Origin: Pelagivirga sediminicola
Lineage (GTDB): Bacteria > Pseudomonadota > Alphaproteobacteria > Rhodobacterales > Rhodobacteraceae
Reading direction: 5' to 3'
Length of the DNA stretch: 64,000 nucleotides
NCBI RefSeq assembly: GCF_003072125.1
Contig: NZ_QCYH01000013.1
Coordinates: 1 to 64,000, forward strand
In this document: in pieces, positions 48,499 through 59,676 of the stretch
Layout of the letters: every line of letters starts with the position of its first letter
Position numbering within the stretch: the stretch's first letter is position 1
The notes under the pieces: generated by a model
Database searches by the model: none
The model's input: only the letters and a program-made list of their open reading frames with translations
Told to the model about the DNA's origin: nothing
Program-made: the position numbers and the translations under genes

Positions 48499-48834
48499 TC
48501 AGTCTTGCGCGGCCCGCGAGCGGCAGGCTTCGATGATCCTGCGGCGGGTTTCCTTGGGCTGCTCGTCGACTGCCTCCGCCAAGGTGCGCAATTCACGGCG
48601 AAGCCCGTGCACCTGATCCAAAAGTGACAGTATCACCGAGATGGCATCTGTCGGCAGTGACAGGTCTTTTTGCAGATCGCAGACCAGCCGGATGCGCGCC
48701 ACGTCCAGTTCATCGAAGATCGGTCCGTTTTCACTTTCGGACGGCCTGACCCAGCCCTCGCGCACCCAGAGCCGGAGTTCGCGCAAATGCACACGCTGAA
48801 CCCTTGCAACAACATCGCGTTCATCCAGCATCAT
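48499..48834 (-). CDS. cbpM: Chaperone modulator CbpM-like (MerR-like) protein
   Basis: 111 residues from ATG 48834. MMLDERDVVARVQRVHLREL then LRLWVREGWVRPSES and LVCDLQKDLSLPTDAISVIL match CbpM, a MerR-like helical protein that binds and inhibits the DnaJ homologue CbpA. Its start overlaps the cbpA stop (ATGA), the classic cbpA-cbpM arrangement. Since cbpA is broken, its partner is missing. Confidence 0.85.
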   Translation of the reverse strand: MMLDERDVVARVQRVHLRELRLWVREGWVRPSESENGPIFDELDVARIRLVCDLQKDLSLPTDAISVILSLLDQVHGLRRELRTLAEAVDEQPKETRRRIIEACRSRAAQD

Positions 48835-49756
48835 AGCGCCCTCCACAGTTTGCCGCGCGGATCTTGGGTGACATGGTCGCGCCATTGTTGCGCGATTTCT
48901 TCCATCTCGATATCGATCTTGTAGGGCGACACGATCATCAGCCGCACATGCTGATCGCCCGCCGCCCCCTTCGCGGGTTTGATTCCCTTGCCCTTGAGCC
49001 GCAGACGCCGCCCCGAGGACGCGCCTTTCGGGATCGTCATGGACACCTTGCCCGAAAGCGTCGGGACTTCGATCTTCACGCCCAGAACGGCCTCGTCAAA
49101 GGTGATCGGCAACTCGATTTCAATGTCCTCGCCATCCCGGGCAAAGACTGGGTGCGTGCGCACGCCGATTTCGACATAGGCATCGCCTGCTAGGCCGCCA
49201 CCCGCCCCAGGCTGTCCCTTGCCGCGCAGACGCAGGATTTGCCCGTCCTTTACACCTGCGGGAATGCTTAGTTCGATGGCCCTGCCGTCCGGCAAGGGCA
49301 CGCCGCGTTTCGCGCCGAGCGCCGCATCCATGAAATCCACGTCGAGATGATAGCGCAAATCCGCCCTCCGCGCAGCAAAGCCCTGATCATGCTGCGCGCG
49401 GCCCCGGGCGCCGAACAGATCGGCGAAAATGTCGGAGACACCCTCAAAATCGCCATAGCCACCGCTCGACTAATAGCGTCCCTGCGGATCGGCACCGGTA
49501 TGCGCCGGTAATACTGCCGCTGGGGCCGTTCATGGCCACGCGCATCGATCTCGCCCGCGTCGAAACGTTTGCGTTTCTCGGCGTCCCCCAGGATGTCATA
49601 GGCCGCGGCGACGGCCTGAAACACGGCCTCTTTCGAGCTGTCGCCCGGATGCAGGTCGGGGTGCAGGGTCTTGGCGAGCTTGCGATAAGCCTTCTTGATC
49701 TCGGCTTGGGTTGCATCCCTTGCGACGCTAAGCACCTTGTAGGGATCGTCACTCAT
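48831..49756 (-). pseudogene. cbpA: Broken DnaJ-class chaperone CbpA (frameshift plus amber)
   Basis: The J domain is intact (MSDDPYKVLSVARDATQAEI, HPD motif TLHPDLHPGDSS). After QYYRR, near 49503, the family sequence jumps to another frame (HTGADPQGRY), hits TAG at 49470-49472, then goes on in that same frame as SSGGYGDFEGVSDIFADLFG and RYHLDVDFMDAALG. The C-terminal substrate domains (48831-49358) remain open. Two independent lesions mean no full CbpA is made. Between them the protein would stop shortly after the J domain. Confidence 0.88.
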
Positions 49757-50185
49757 TCCTCGCCACCTTTGCTGCGCCCGGCGCGAAGCTCGGCACCGTC
49801 GAGAGTTTCCGCCTCCAGCGGACAGCTGGCGCGCTTTCCCAGGATATTACGATTATCGGCCGAGATTTCAGTGTCCGTGCGAAGTCCGTGCTAATACCTC
49901 ACGGCCGGCATAGCCCGTCGTTCAGAAAGGGACGCGTTCGGGCGCGAGGCTTGTGCCGCCTTCAAGCGACAGAGCCCCTCAGGCTCGTTCCGGACGGTCG
50001 CGCCGGTGTCCGATGGCGCGATCCTCAGTGCCCGGAGCGCGTTCAGGATGACCGCAGATCAATCGCCTTCTGCAAAAGCGCGCCCTCGACCGGGGTCAGA
50101 TAGCCGGACACCGCGCGATCAGCCGCGTGTGCCGGACACCATCGGCACCCAGTGTGTCGGTCGCGCAGGGTACACGTCGTTATTT
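49757..50185. other. Intergenic, decayed region
   Basis: About 430 bp between cbpA and the IS66 remnant. On the minus strand a 44-codon tail (NILGKRASCPLEAETLDGAE...) ends in TGA overlapping the cbpA ATG, suggesting the lost end of an upstream gene; it has no start. Otherwise nothing recognisable. Confidence 0.4.
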
Positions 50186-50516
50186 GATGAACGCGAACCT
50201 GATCTTCAACTGGCTGAAAGACCCCCGCTTTTCTGCCGGCAGCAGAGGGACCGAAAATGGCTTTGGAAGGCGGCAGCCTCTTTTTGCCGGTGGAAGCATC
50301 GGGGCCGTCCATCGACCATGTTGCCGAGGACGTGACGATGGGGACAGCGGGTTTGACATCTGCCCGCCTTCTGGCGCATAGGGTCGACATCACGCTGTCG
50401 GATGGACGACGGGTCGTTGTCGAAGGGTCGACGGCGCTGTCATCGGTTGTCGGCCTCGTGCAGGGTCTGATGGCATGATCCCGGTTCCGAGCAATACGCG
50501 GGTGTGGCTCGCGGCC
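50186..50516 (+). mobile_element. IS66-family remnant (tnpA 3' part, tnpB 5' end)
   Basis: A tnpA piece reads MNANLIFNWLKDPRFSAGSR, then shifts frame near 50245 to GSLFLPVEASGPSIDHVAED and VDITLSDGRRVVVEG (to TGA 50478). The tnpB start overlaps it (ATGA) and reads MIPVPSNTRVWLAAS, the standard TnpB opening, until homology stops at about 50516. No transposase TnpC is present. It ends exactly where a truncated minus-strand gene begins, so the element or its deletion caused that truncation. Confidence 0.82.
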
Positions 50517-50889
50517 TCTCCCACGGGTGCGGCGGCACGTCGGGGCGCTGGTCGGGGTCGCCCGCGTGCGCCGCCCGGCGGATCGCCTCTAGCGGGTCGT
50601 CCCCAGCCACCGTTTCACCGCGCTCGAACAGACGCGACCCCAGAGGCGACCCCTGCCACCAGACCGTACCGCGCGGGGCGGGAAGCTGGGCGTGCAGCCG
50701 CTCCAGCGCGCGCTTGTGCGCCGGCGCCACCTCTCCGGCCACCAGCAGCACGCGGGCGTGGCGCGGACTGTCCACCAGCCGCAGGCCGGGCCGGCGGCGC
50801 AGCGTCTCGACCCGCGCAAGACCCCGTGCGCCGACGACCGGAAAGACCGGTACCTCGGCCCGGCGCGCCAGCGCGGTGAGCAGCCTCAT
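50517..50889 (-). pseudogene. Truncated NADH-dehydrogenase-operon protein next to nuoA
   Basis: ATG 50889 overlaps the nuoA stop. The ~124 residues (VPVFPVVGARGLARVETLRR, RPGLRLVDSPRHARVLLVAG, ALERLHAQLPAPRGTVWWQG) resemble the small protein that follows NuoA in some alphaproteobacterial accessory complex I operons. Homology ends after DVPPHPWE at about 50517, where IS66 sequence takes over. The function of the intact protein is not known to me. Confidence 0.55.
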
Positions 50890-51215
50890 TGCCACCGGAA
50901 CACCCCCTCGCGCCAGCCGTAGAGGATGCCGAGGAACATCCCCATCTCCGCCAGCGCCTTCGCCCCGGTCTCCACATAGGCCACGGCCTACGGATACATG
51001 AACATCATCTCCATCTCGAACGCGATGAAGAGCAGCGTCATCGGATAATAGCGCACATGGAACCGCTGCCAGGCATGGGCTTCCGGCTGGCCGCCCCCGA
51101 GAAAGGCCGCGCGCCCTGGCCATGTCGCTCCGTCCTGCGACCCGATCCGCTGCACCGCGAGCGCAAAGGCCACGGCGAACAGCACAAGAATGAGTGGCAT
51201 CGCAATCTCGGTCAT
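50886..51215 (-). pseudogene. nuoA: NuoA (complex I subunit A) with in-frame amber codon
   Basis: From ATG 51215 (GGAGG upstream) the frame gives TM1 MPLILVLFAVAFALAVQRI, then HVRYYPMTLLFIAFEMEMMF with the conserved acidic residues of NuoA. At YP-W a TAG (50988-50990) replaces the expected TGG. The same frame continues AVAYVETGAKALAEMGMFLG to RWQ and a TGA at 50886. A single G-to-A change accounts for the break. No other nuo genes follow because the locus is cut by the IS66 remnant. Confidence 0.82.
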
Positions 51216-51330
51216 CGTGCTGTCCTCCTTCACATCCCATGCGGCGTTTTTCCCGACGCTTTACCACCCTTTTCGCGAAGGATCATATCCTGCTGCAATC
51301 GCGCCTGCCTGCGCCAACCCGAAGCAACGC

Positions 51331-52212
51331 TCACGCCGCACAACGGTAGAAGCCGCGGAAGCCGGCGGTCAGGCCCGCGTCCAGCTCCAGCGTCAGGTCG
51401 GCTTCCTGCATGGTTCCGCCCGCGTTCAGGGCACCGCCACCCGGTGCGCTTACATGCATGGCAAGGCCGTCGGCGCGCGGCGCGGCGCCGGTCGCGATGT
51501 CGCCGTCCGAGGAAACGTCGAGGCGCACCAGATCGCCGCTGAGTTTCACCAGGCCGGCCATCCCGTCGCCAACCGAACCGATCGCCAGAACCGCGGGACT
51601 GTCCGAGGTATAGGCGAAGGTGCAGATGGGGCCATCGGGGAACAGGCGGGCGATGTCCGCTTCCGTCATGAACCCTGGATCGAGAACCGCGATATTGGCC
51701 GTGGAAAGCGCCTGCTCCAGGTTCATCACGTCCCCGGCGGGTGCTTCTTGCGATCCCGACACCACGCCCGACGCCTCGATCTCGTCGACAAGATACCGCA
51801 TCTGGGCAATTTCCTTGTCCTGGGCATAGATGATTTCATCGGCCAGCTTGCGCACGCGGGCATCTTCGATATTGGCCCGGCTCGACGTCATGATGGCGAT
51901 GGAATGATGCGGGATCATCGCCCGCATGAAGCTGGTATCGCCGACCGTCACCTGGCTGCGCACCAGCCAGAGCGACGCTGCGAAGGCCAACGCTGCACCC
52001 GCAAAAATCGAGGCGTTGATTGTCTTGCTGGAATACATTGACAACATGAATCCGAGCATGATGAAGGCCATTGTCGCGCCCATCAGGACCGCCATGTAGG
52101 CCCGTGTCTCCGACCAGAAGACATGCGCCCAGAGGTAGGTATTGAGATACATCAGGATGAACATCACGACCGTCGAGGTCGCGATCATTGCGGCAAATCT
52201 CCAATATGACAT
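51331..52212 (-). CDS. Membrane-anchored DUF305 protein with C-terminal beta domain
   Basis: 293 residues. Three N-terminal helices (MIATSTVVMFILMYLNTYLW, MAVLMGATMAFIMLGFMLSM, ASIFAGAALAFAASLWLV) precede the DUF305 signature SFMRAMIPHHSIAIMTSSRA and DEIIYAQDKEIAQMRYLVDE. DUF305 His/Met residues probably bind copper. The ~120 C-terminal residues are a polar beta-rich region I do not recognise. It is preceded by a CueR-type promoter at 52242. Confidence 0.82.
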   Translation of the reverse strand: MSYWRFAAMIATSTVVMFILMYLNTYLWAHVFWSETRAYMAVLMGATMAFIMLGFMLSMYSSKTINASIFAGAALAFAASLWLVRSQVTVGDTSFMRAMIPHHSIAIMTSSRANIEDARVRKLADEIIYAQDKEIAQMRYLVDEIEASGVVSGSQEAPAGDVMNLEQALSTANIAVLDPGFMTEADIARLFPDGPICTFAYTSDSPAVLAIGSVGDGMAGLVKLSGDLVRLDVSSDGDIATGAAPRADGLAMHVSAPGGGALNAGGTMQEADLTLELDAGLTAGFRGFYRCAA

Positions 52213-52241
52213 GAGTGACCTTTCAGATTCGCGTTAAAACA

Positions 52242-52272
52242 AGGTAACGACCTTCCAGCGCTGGAGGGTTCC
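52242..52272 (-). promoter_or_regulatory. CueR-type promoter for the DUF305 gene
   Basis: Read on the minus strand: -35 GGAACC, 19-bp spacer CTCCAGCGCTGGAAGGTCG with an excellent CCAGCGCTGG dyad, -10 TTACCT. The -35 is poor but the dyad is the best in the window. It lies 30 bp before the start. Confidence 0.65.
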
Positions 52273-52305
52273 AAAGCTTTGGAAAGTCCAGATATGCGGC
52301 AGGCG

Positions 52306-52722
52306 TCAGGAATGTCGTCTGGTCGTGACCAGAAAGATGGTCGAAGCCGAACAGCTGATCAGCAAGAAACCGTTCAGCGCCTCAATCCCCGCCAGAAAGC
52401 GCAGATGACCTGTCGGATAGATGTCGCCCAGCCCAAGGGAAGAATAATTCACCACTGAGAAATAGAACACATCCATGAACGAGTTCACGTCAGCTTGCGC
52501 AAAACCGCCAATGCCCGTCGGTTCGCCGATAAAGAAGCCGACCGCGTAGAGCCCTGCCTCGGCAATATGCGCGGCCGCCAGGACGTAAAGGGCAATCAAC
52601 AGTGCACCTGTGCCGGTGATGTGCTTCCGGTCGGTAAGGTGCATGGCGAATGCCATTGCACGCGCATGCAGGCCACCGCACAATCCGAAAAGAATGATGA
52701 CCAGCCCTGCAGCCAGTGTCAT
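52306..52722 (-). CDS. Two-TM ion-channel family protein
   Basis: 138 residues with three hydrophobic segments. The pore-loop-like YFSVVNYSSLGLGDIYPTGH corresponds to the K+-channel filter region (TVGYGD), here SSLGLGD, followed by a final helix GFLLISCSASTIFLV. The filter variant makes true K+ selectivity doubtful. It lies between the CueR-type promoter and cueR, on the same strand as cueR, 15 bp after its stop, and is probably co-transcribed with it. Confidence 0.75.
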   Translation of the reverse strand: MTLAAGLVIILFGLCGGLHARAMAFAMHLTDRKHITGTGALLIALYVLAAAHIAEAGLYAVGFFIGEPTGIGGFAQADVNSFMDVFYFSVVNYSSLGLGDIYPTGHLRFLAGIEALNGFLLISCSASTIFLVTTRRHS

Positions 52723-52737
52723 ACGCGACTGTCCCTC

Positions 52738-53157
52738 TTAACCGGCTTCATTCAGCAGAGCGATTTCTTCCTCTTTCGCTGCAAGATCGGCCAGGATAGG
52801 GCAGTCGGGCCGGTGGTCTCCGGCGCAGGCATCGACGAGATGCGCAAGCGTCGCGCGCATCTCCGTCAACTCCGCGATCTTCCGGTCAATCCGGTCAAGC
52901 TGCACTTCGGCGATCTGTTTGACCTCGGAGCTGGTGCGGTCGTCGTCCTCGTAGAGCTTCAGGAGATTGCGGCAATCCTCGATGCTGAAGCCGAGCGCGC
53001 GGGCGCGCCCGAGGAATGCCAGCTTGTGCACGTCGCGGTCGCGAAAGCTGCGATAGCCGTTGGCGCTGCGCAGCGGCTTGACCAGCCCGATATCCTCGTA
53101 ATAGCGGATTGTCTTGGCCGGCAGGCCGGAGCGTTCCGCGACATCTCCGATGTTCAT
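52738..53157 (-). CDS. cueR: Copper-responsive MerR-family regulator CueR/HmrR
   Basis: 139 residues from ATG 53157. N-terminal winged helix MNIGDVAERSGLPAKTIRYY, YEDIGLVKPLRSANGYRSF; dimerisation helix; metal loop DACAGDHRPDCPIL with two Cys eight residues apart as in CueR (C112/C120). It senses cytoplasmic Cu(I) and activates promoters with a 19-bp spacer. It lies 13 bp after the copA ATPase stop and is likely transcribed with it. It is the expected activator of all sites listed at 12244, 52242, 55706, 55765, 61760 and 61838. Confidence 0.93.
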   Translation of the reverse strand: MNIGDVAERSGLPAKTIRYYEDIGLVKPLRSANGYRSFRDRDVHKLAFLGRARALGFSIEDCRNLLKLYEDDDRTSSEVKQIAEVQLDRIDRKIAELTEMRATLAHLVDACAGDHRPDCPILADLAAKEEEIALLNEAG

Positions 53158-53170
53158 CTCAAAATCCTCC

Positions 53171-55678
<2,508 letters not shown>

Positions 55679-55705
55679 GGCGGACTCCTGTCTGGATTTG
55701 TCCGA

Positions 55706-55736
55706 AAGATAGGGGTTCCACCTGATGGAAGGTCAA
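55706..55736 (-). promoter_or_regulatory. CueR promoter of copA
   Basis: Minus strand: -35 TTGACC, exact 19-bp spacer TTCCATCAGGTGGAACCCC with a clear TTCCA...TGGAA dyad, -10 TATCTT. It lies 28 bp before the ATPase start. This is the textbook CueR promoter build. Confidence 0.9.
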
Positions 55737-55764
55737 TAGGGTTCAAAAATATTCCATTCCGTCC

Positions 55765-55795
55765 TTGACCTTCCTGCGGTGGAAGACCTCACCTG
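55765..55795 (+). promoter_or_regulatory. CueR-type promoter of the copper chaperone
   Basis: Plus strand: TTGACC (55765-55770) then TTCCTGCGGTGGAAGACCT, a TTCC...GGAA dyad. The -10 near 55790 (CACCTG) is weak. Back-to-back with the copA promoter, 29 bp apart, so one CueR-controlled region serves both. Confidence 0.75.
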
Positions 55796-55819
55796 AACTG
55801 GAATTCGAAGGAGATAGGC

Positions 55820-56026
55820 ATGACCAGATTGAGCGTACCGGACATGAGCTGCGGGCACTGCACCGCTGCAATCGAGAAGGCGATCAAGGCAATTGATCCA
55901 ACCGCCAGGGTTTCCTGTGACCTTGGGGCGCATATTGTCGAGGTGGAGAGCTTTCTAAGCGAGCGGGCCGTGTCCGAAGCAATTCGCGATGCCGGCTATG
56001 ATGCAAAAACACCGGCAGCGACCTGA
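55820..56026 (+). CDS. copZ: CopZ-like copper chaperone (single HMA domain)
   Basis: 68 residues: MTRLSVPDMSCGHCTAAIEK with the GMxCxxC-type Cu(I) site MSCGHC, then KAIDPTARVSCDLGAHIVEV and RDAGYDAKT. A soluble cytoplasmic chaperone that delivers Cu(I) to CopA or CueR. ATG 55820 is behind GAAGGAG. It is divergent from copA and shares its control region. Confidence 0.93.
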   Translation: MTRLSVPDMSCGHCTAAIEKAIKAIDPTARVSCDLGAHIVEVESFLSERAVSEAIRDAGYDAKTPAAT

Positions 56027-56033
56027 TACGAAA

Positions 56034-56060
56034 AATGGCGCCGGCGGGTCCGGCGCCATT
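56034..56060 (-). terminator. Terminator between copZ and the DsbA-like gene
   Basis: 11-bp perfect stem (56034-56044 with 56050-56060), 5-base loop. On the minus strand TTTTT follows, making it a strong terminator for the long minus-strand operon; on the plus strand it also ends copZ. Confidence 0.85.
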
Positions 56061-56085
56061 CCAACATCTGATCTGGCGAGCGAGA

Positions 56086-56814
56086 TCAATCACTTTCCCG
56101 TGTCTTGTCGACCAGAGCCTCCAGTTGATCCTGTTCGACAAAGCCGGGCACAAGGGCGTCTCCGATCACGAAAGACGGTGTTCCGTTGAAACCGAGCGCC
56201 TGGGACAGGCGCATCGATTCGTCGATATGCTCCTGCACCTCGGACGCGTCCATATCGGTGCGCAATTGTTCGATATCGAGCCCGATCTCCTCAGCCAGGC
56301 GCATGACCGATGCTTCCTCGGCGCGCCCTTCCATACCCATCAGTGCCCAGTGAAACTCCTCGTATTTTCCCTGCTGCCTTGCGGCCAGGGCCGCTTTTGC
56401 CGCGAACACCGAATCTTCGCTGAGAATGGGCCATTCGCGATAAACGAGCCGAACATTACTGTCGGCATCCAGAAGCCCCTGAACTTCGGACATGGCCCGC
56501 TTGCAGTAAGGGCAGTTGTAGTCGAAGAACTCCACGACCGTGACATCGCCTTCGGGATTTCCGAGGACCGGCGCGTTCGGATCACGCTCGAGCAACTGGC
56601 GCTGGTTTTTCAGAACGTCGGCAGCTGCGTCTGCCCGGGTGGCCGCCTGCTCCTGTTCGAGCAACTGCACGGCTTCCATGACGATCTGCGGATTTTCCCG
56701 GATCGCTTCCAGCGCCAGTTCCTTGATCCGTGTATCGCTCGGCTCTTGCGCGAAGCCGGCAATCGGCACGATAGCCAGGCCAAGCGCCAGGGCTGCGGTT
56801 TTCATCGGGTGCAT
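56086..56814 (-). CDS. Periplasmic DsbA-family thiol oxidoreductase
   Basis: 242 residues from ATG 56814 (AAGGA upstream; the frame extends to a TTG at 56820). Signal peptide to GFAQ; a helical segment (IRENPQIVMEAVQLLEQEQA); then thioredoxin fold with VVEFFDYNCPYCKRAMSEVQ (CPYC site) and cis-Pro GFNGTPSFVIGD. Resembles the BdbD/ScsC-type oxidases or isomerases. It is the last gene of the copper-responsive operon and would repair disulfides misoxidised by copper. Confidence 0.88.
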   Translation of the reverse strand: MHPMKTAALALGLAIVPIAGFAQEPSDTRIKELALEAIRENPQIVMEAVQLLEQEQAATRADAAADVLKNQRQLLERDPNAPVLGNPEGDVTVVEFFDYNCPYCKRAMSEVQGLLDADSNVRLVYREWPILSEDSVFAAKAALAARQQGKYEEFHWALMGMEGRAEEASVMRLAEEIGLDIEQLRTDMDASEVQEHIDESMRLSQALGFNGTPSFVIGDALVPGFVEQDQLEALVDKTRESD

Positions 56815-56816
56815 TG

Positions 56817-57293
56817 TCAATTTCCTTCTCTCTGGGACTCGGCGGCACTGCGTTCGGCCTGAATCTGTTGTTGCCGATCCGGCCAGGTGGATTTGATATA
56901 GGCGAGGATGTTCCAGATCTGGTCGTCCCTCAGTTGATCGCCAAAGCCGGGCATGCCGCTTGCAAAATCAACGCCCTGTGCCGCGAGGGTCGCCTTGCCG
57001 CCGAGCCTGGTGTAGTCGAAGAGCACGCTGTCGGGATGATGCCAGGTATGGCCCGTTTCGTCATGCGGCGGCGCGGGCAGCGTGCCGTCCGGTCCAGGTG
57101 AGCGCCAGTCCGGCTGGCCCTCGAGGTTGGCGCCGTGGCAGGAGGCGCAGTAGCTCTGGTAGAGTTTCTCGCCCTGCGCCAGATCGGCGCTTTCCGGAGG
57201 AGCGCTGGTTTCGGCCCCGGCCTGCGTCATCAGCCATGCGCCCGCGGCGGCACCGGATAGAAGCACGGCGGAAAGGAGCAGGTATTTCCGCAT
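56817..57293 (-). CDS. Periplasmic c-type cytochrome
   Basis: 158 residues from ATG 57293, overlapping the oxidase stop (ATGA). Signal anchor (LLLSAVLLSGAAAGAWL), one heme site YQSYCASCHGANLEG and distal Met in ASGMPGFGDQLRDDQIWNIL. Class I monoheme. Because it is coupled to the multicopper oxidase gene it may pass electrons between the oxidase and the respiratory chain. Confidence 0.88.
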   Translation of the reverse strand: MRKYLLLSAVLLSGAAAGAWLMTQAGAETSAPPESADLAQGEKLYQSYCASCHGANLEGQPDWRSPGPDGTLPAPPHDETGHTWHHPDSVLFDYTRLGGKATLAAQGVDFASGMPGFGDQLRDDQIWNILAYIKSTWPDRQQQIQAERSAAESQREGN

Positions 57294-58684
57294 CACGCCA
57301 CCTCCAGCCAGGTCATCATGCCCGAGTCCGCATGGCTCAGCATGTGACAGTGAAACAGCCATTTTCCCGGATTGTCGACGACGAAAGCGATGGTCCGGGT
57401 CTCGCCGCCAAACATCAGCAGGGTGTCGCGGAAGGGGCCAAGGCCCGCGTCCCCGGTTACTTCCCGGAAATGCATCCCGTGCAGGTGCATTGCATGGGGG
57501 AAGGACGTGTCGTTGTAGATTTCCAGCTTGATCGTCTCACCCACGGGCACGCTCACGAGCGGGGTGTCGGTCATCCCGATCGTCCCGTTGAAGGACCAGA
57601 ACTGGTTTGCCTCGACCAACTGGCGAAAGCTCTTGCGTTCGCCGTCGAGGGTGGCGGCATCGAGTGTGCCCATTGCCCCGCCCTGCATATTGAGCCGCGC
57701 CGTTACCGCTTTTTCCATGCCGGATATGTCCATGCGTGGGTTCGGGGGCAGGGGATGTGGCGACCCGCGCCGCGCCGCCGCCGCGCGGCCCGATACCGGA
57801 AACGCCACCTGTGAGACGCCCTCCTGATCCTCGACGCGCACAAGATGCGCTGTCTCGCCCGACGCCGCTGTGACGTCCACGATCAGATCGGCGCGCTGGC
57901 CCGGCCCAATGATCAGCACCTCACTTACTGGCTTGGGCTCGGACAGCGGCATGCCATCAAGGGCCACGGTCCAGCCTTCCATCCCGAAAATCGAAAGAAC
58001 GAATATCCGGGCGTTGGCGGCATTGATCAGCCGCAGCCGCAGGCGTTCGTTCTGCTTCACGTCCAGCGACAGATCAAAGCGCCCGTTGGTGGCGATGAAG
58101 TTGCCGCGCCGCCCGGCATGGCTGCGATCATGGCGTGACGTGAAGTCGGGGTCGATCTGTGCCGTTTCGGGATCGAGAAGCCAGTCGTCGAGGATCAATA
58201 CCTCCTCGCGGTCGATATCCGGCGCCTCGGGCTCTTCCACGATCAGCGCACCATAGAGTCCGCGCGCGACCTGCTCGGTTGACCGGTTGTGCGCGTGATA
58301 CCAGTAGGTGCCGGCGTCCGGCACCACGAAATCATAGTCGAAACCCTGTCCCGGCTCGACAGCTGGCTGCGTCAGCCCGGGAACCCCGTCCATCGCGTTG
58401 TCGATGCGGATCCCGTGCCAATGAACCGAACTTGCCTGCGGCAGTTCGTTCAGGAACGATCTCTGGATGCGGGCGCCTTGAGCCATCCGCAACTCGGGTC
58501 CCGGCATCGCGCCGTCATAGCCCCAGATTTCAGTCTTGGGATAGGTTGGGGGTGCAAGTTGGACGCGCGCGGGCCGGGCCTTGAGTTCGGCAAAGCGTGG
58601 CGTTGCAGCACGCGCCAGGGCCGGAACGGTCAGAGCCGCAATCGTCGCCGCGCCCTGCTCAAGAAATTCTCGCCGTGTCGTCAT
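57293..58684 (-). CDS. Multicopper oxidase (CueO/laccase type)
   Basis: 463 residues from ATG 58684. Tat signal TTRREFLEQGAATIAALTVP. All four copper motifs are present: HWHGIRIDN, WYHAHNRS, HAMHLHGMHF and HCHMLSHADSGMM (type 1 Cys and axial Met). It contains PGLTQPAVEPG. It oxidises Cu(I) to the less toxic Cu(II) in the periplasm. It is smaller and lacks the Met-rich linker of CopA at base 1. A CueR-driven operon holds it with four cytochromes. Confidence 0.93.
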   Translation of the reverse strand: MTTRREFLEQGAATIAALTVPALARAATPRFAELKARPARVQLAPPTYPKTEIWGYDGAMPGPELRMAQGARIQRSFLNELPQASSVHWHGIRIDNAMDGVPGLTQPAVEPGQGFDYDFVVPDAGTYWYHAHNRSTEQVARGLYGALIVEEPEAPDIDREEVLILDDWLLDPETAQIDPDFTSRHDRSHAGRRGNFIATNGRFDLSLDVKQNERLRLRLINAANARIFVLSIFGMEGWTVALDGMPLSEPKPVSEVLIIGPGQRADLIVDVTAASGETAHLVRVEDQEGVSQVAFPVSGRAAAARRGSPHPLPPNPRMDISGMEKAVTARLNMQGGAMGTLDAATLDGERKSFRQLVEANQFWSFNGTIGMTDTPLVSVPVGETIKLEIYNDTSFPHAMHLHGMHFREVTGDAGLGPFRDTLLMFGGETRTIAFVVDNPGKWLFHCHMLSHADSGMMTWLEVA

Positions 58685-58733
58685 CTTTTCCGTGTCCTTG
58701 AAATGTGCGGGGCGATACGCCGCCCCGCCCGTG

Positions 58734-59675
58734 TCAATCGATGGTTTTGCCGATACTCGGCGTCCCCGCCAAAGCCCTGCGTTCCGGTACATCGCTGTCG
58801 AGAAGATAGATCGCCATCGCTTTCAAATCGGACTTTGAGAGGAACCGCGTTCCGTTCTGGACAACCTCACCCATGCTGCCGCCGAACACGTCTCCTGACG
58901 GGGTAACACCACTTTGCAGAGCATATGACAGATTGGCGACGGTCCATCCGCGATCTGCCAGATCGTCGGACAGGATTGATGGTGCCTTGTTTCCACCGGG
59001 CAGGTCGTCGTTGCCGGCAAAAACGGCATCTGGCATCCGGCCGCCCGCGAGGTTCCGACCGGTGTGACAGGCCCCGCAATGGGCGGCGCCGCGCACGAGT
59101 TGCCGGCCGCGGTTCCAGTCGACGCTCTTTCCTTCCACCGGTTCGGTCTGCGGATCATGCATGAAAAGCGCACGCCATAGTTTCAGGCCCCAGCGTTGGT
59201 TGAACGGGAAACCGACATCGTGCGGTGGTGCGGGGTTGGTTACCGGTGCGACGGTCTGGAATGCTGCCCACATATCGGCGACGTCCTGATCGGAAAAATC
59301 CGCATAGAACGGATAGGTGAATGCCGGAAAGAAGGGCTCGCCATCGGGCGAAACGCCCTGCCTGACAGTCATCGCGAAGTCAGACAGGCTCCAGTCTCCG
59401 ATGCCGTGCTCGGGATCGGTGGTTATGTTCGGCGGGTAGAAGACGCCAAACGGGGTTTCGAGCGGGGCACCGCCCGCCAGCGGAGCGCCGCCATCCTCGA
59501 AATTCGTGTGACAGGCGATGCAACCGCTCGCGCGCGCCAGATAGGCACCGCGCTGGACATCGCCGGTCAACTCGATCTCGGCGGGCGGTCGGCCAATGGG
59601 CCAAACCACCAACGCCGCGATTGCCGCCGTGCCGGAAAGGGCAAGGACGGCAACACCTGCAAGAACCCGCCTCAT
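58734..59675 (-). CDS. Diheme c-type cytochrome
   Basis: 313 residues. N-terminal membrane anchor (LAGVAVLALSGTAAIAALVV), two heme motifs: GCIACHTNFEDGG and HCGACHTGRNLAGG. The PFGVFYPPNITTDPEHGIGD and MPDAVFAGNDDLPGG patterns match the cytochrome subunits of alcohol/gluconate-dehydrogenase type. No dehydrogenase is here, so it probably feeds or drains electrons for the nearby oxidase. The ORF is the third from the bottom of the operon. Confidence 0.85.
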   Translation of the reverse strand: MRRVLAGVAVLALSGTAAIAALVVWPIGRPPAEIELTGDVQRGAYLARASGCIACHTNFEDGGAPLAGGAPLETPFGVFYPPNITTDPEHGIGDWSLSDFAMTVRQGVSPDGEPFFPAFTYPFYADFSDQDVADMWAAFQTVAPVTNPAPPHDVGFPFNQRWGLKLWRALFMHDPQTEPVEGKSVDWNRGRQLVRGAAHCGACHTGRNLAGGRMPDAVFAGNDDLPGGNKAPSILSDDLADRGWTVANLSYALQSGVTPSGDVFGGSMGEVVQNGTRFLSKSDLKAMAIYLLDSDVPERRALAGTPSIGKTID

Positions 59676-59676
59676 G

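Noticed and set aside
49757..49890. 44-codon minus-strand tail before cbpA as a gene
   Set aside because: No start codon and a stop just upstream; at best the end of a lost gene.
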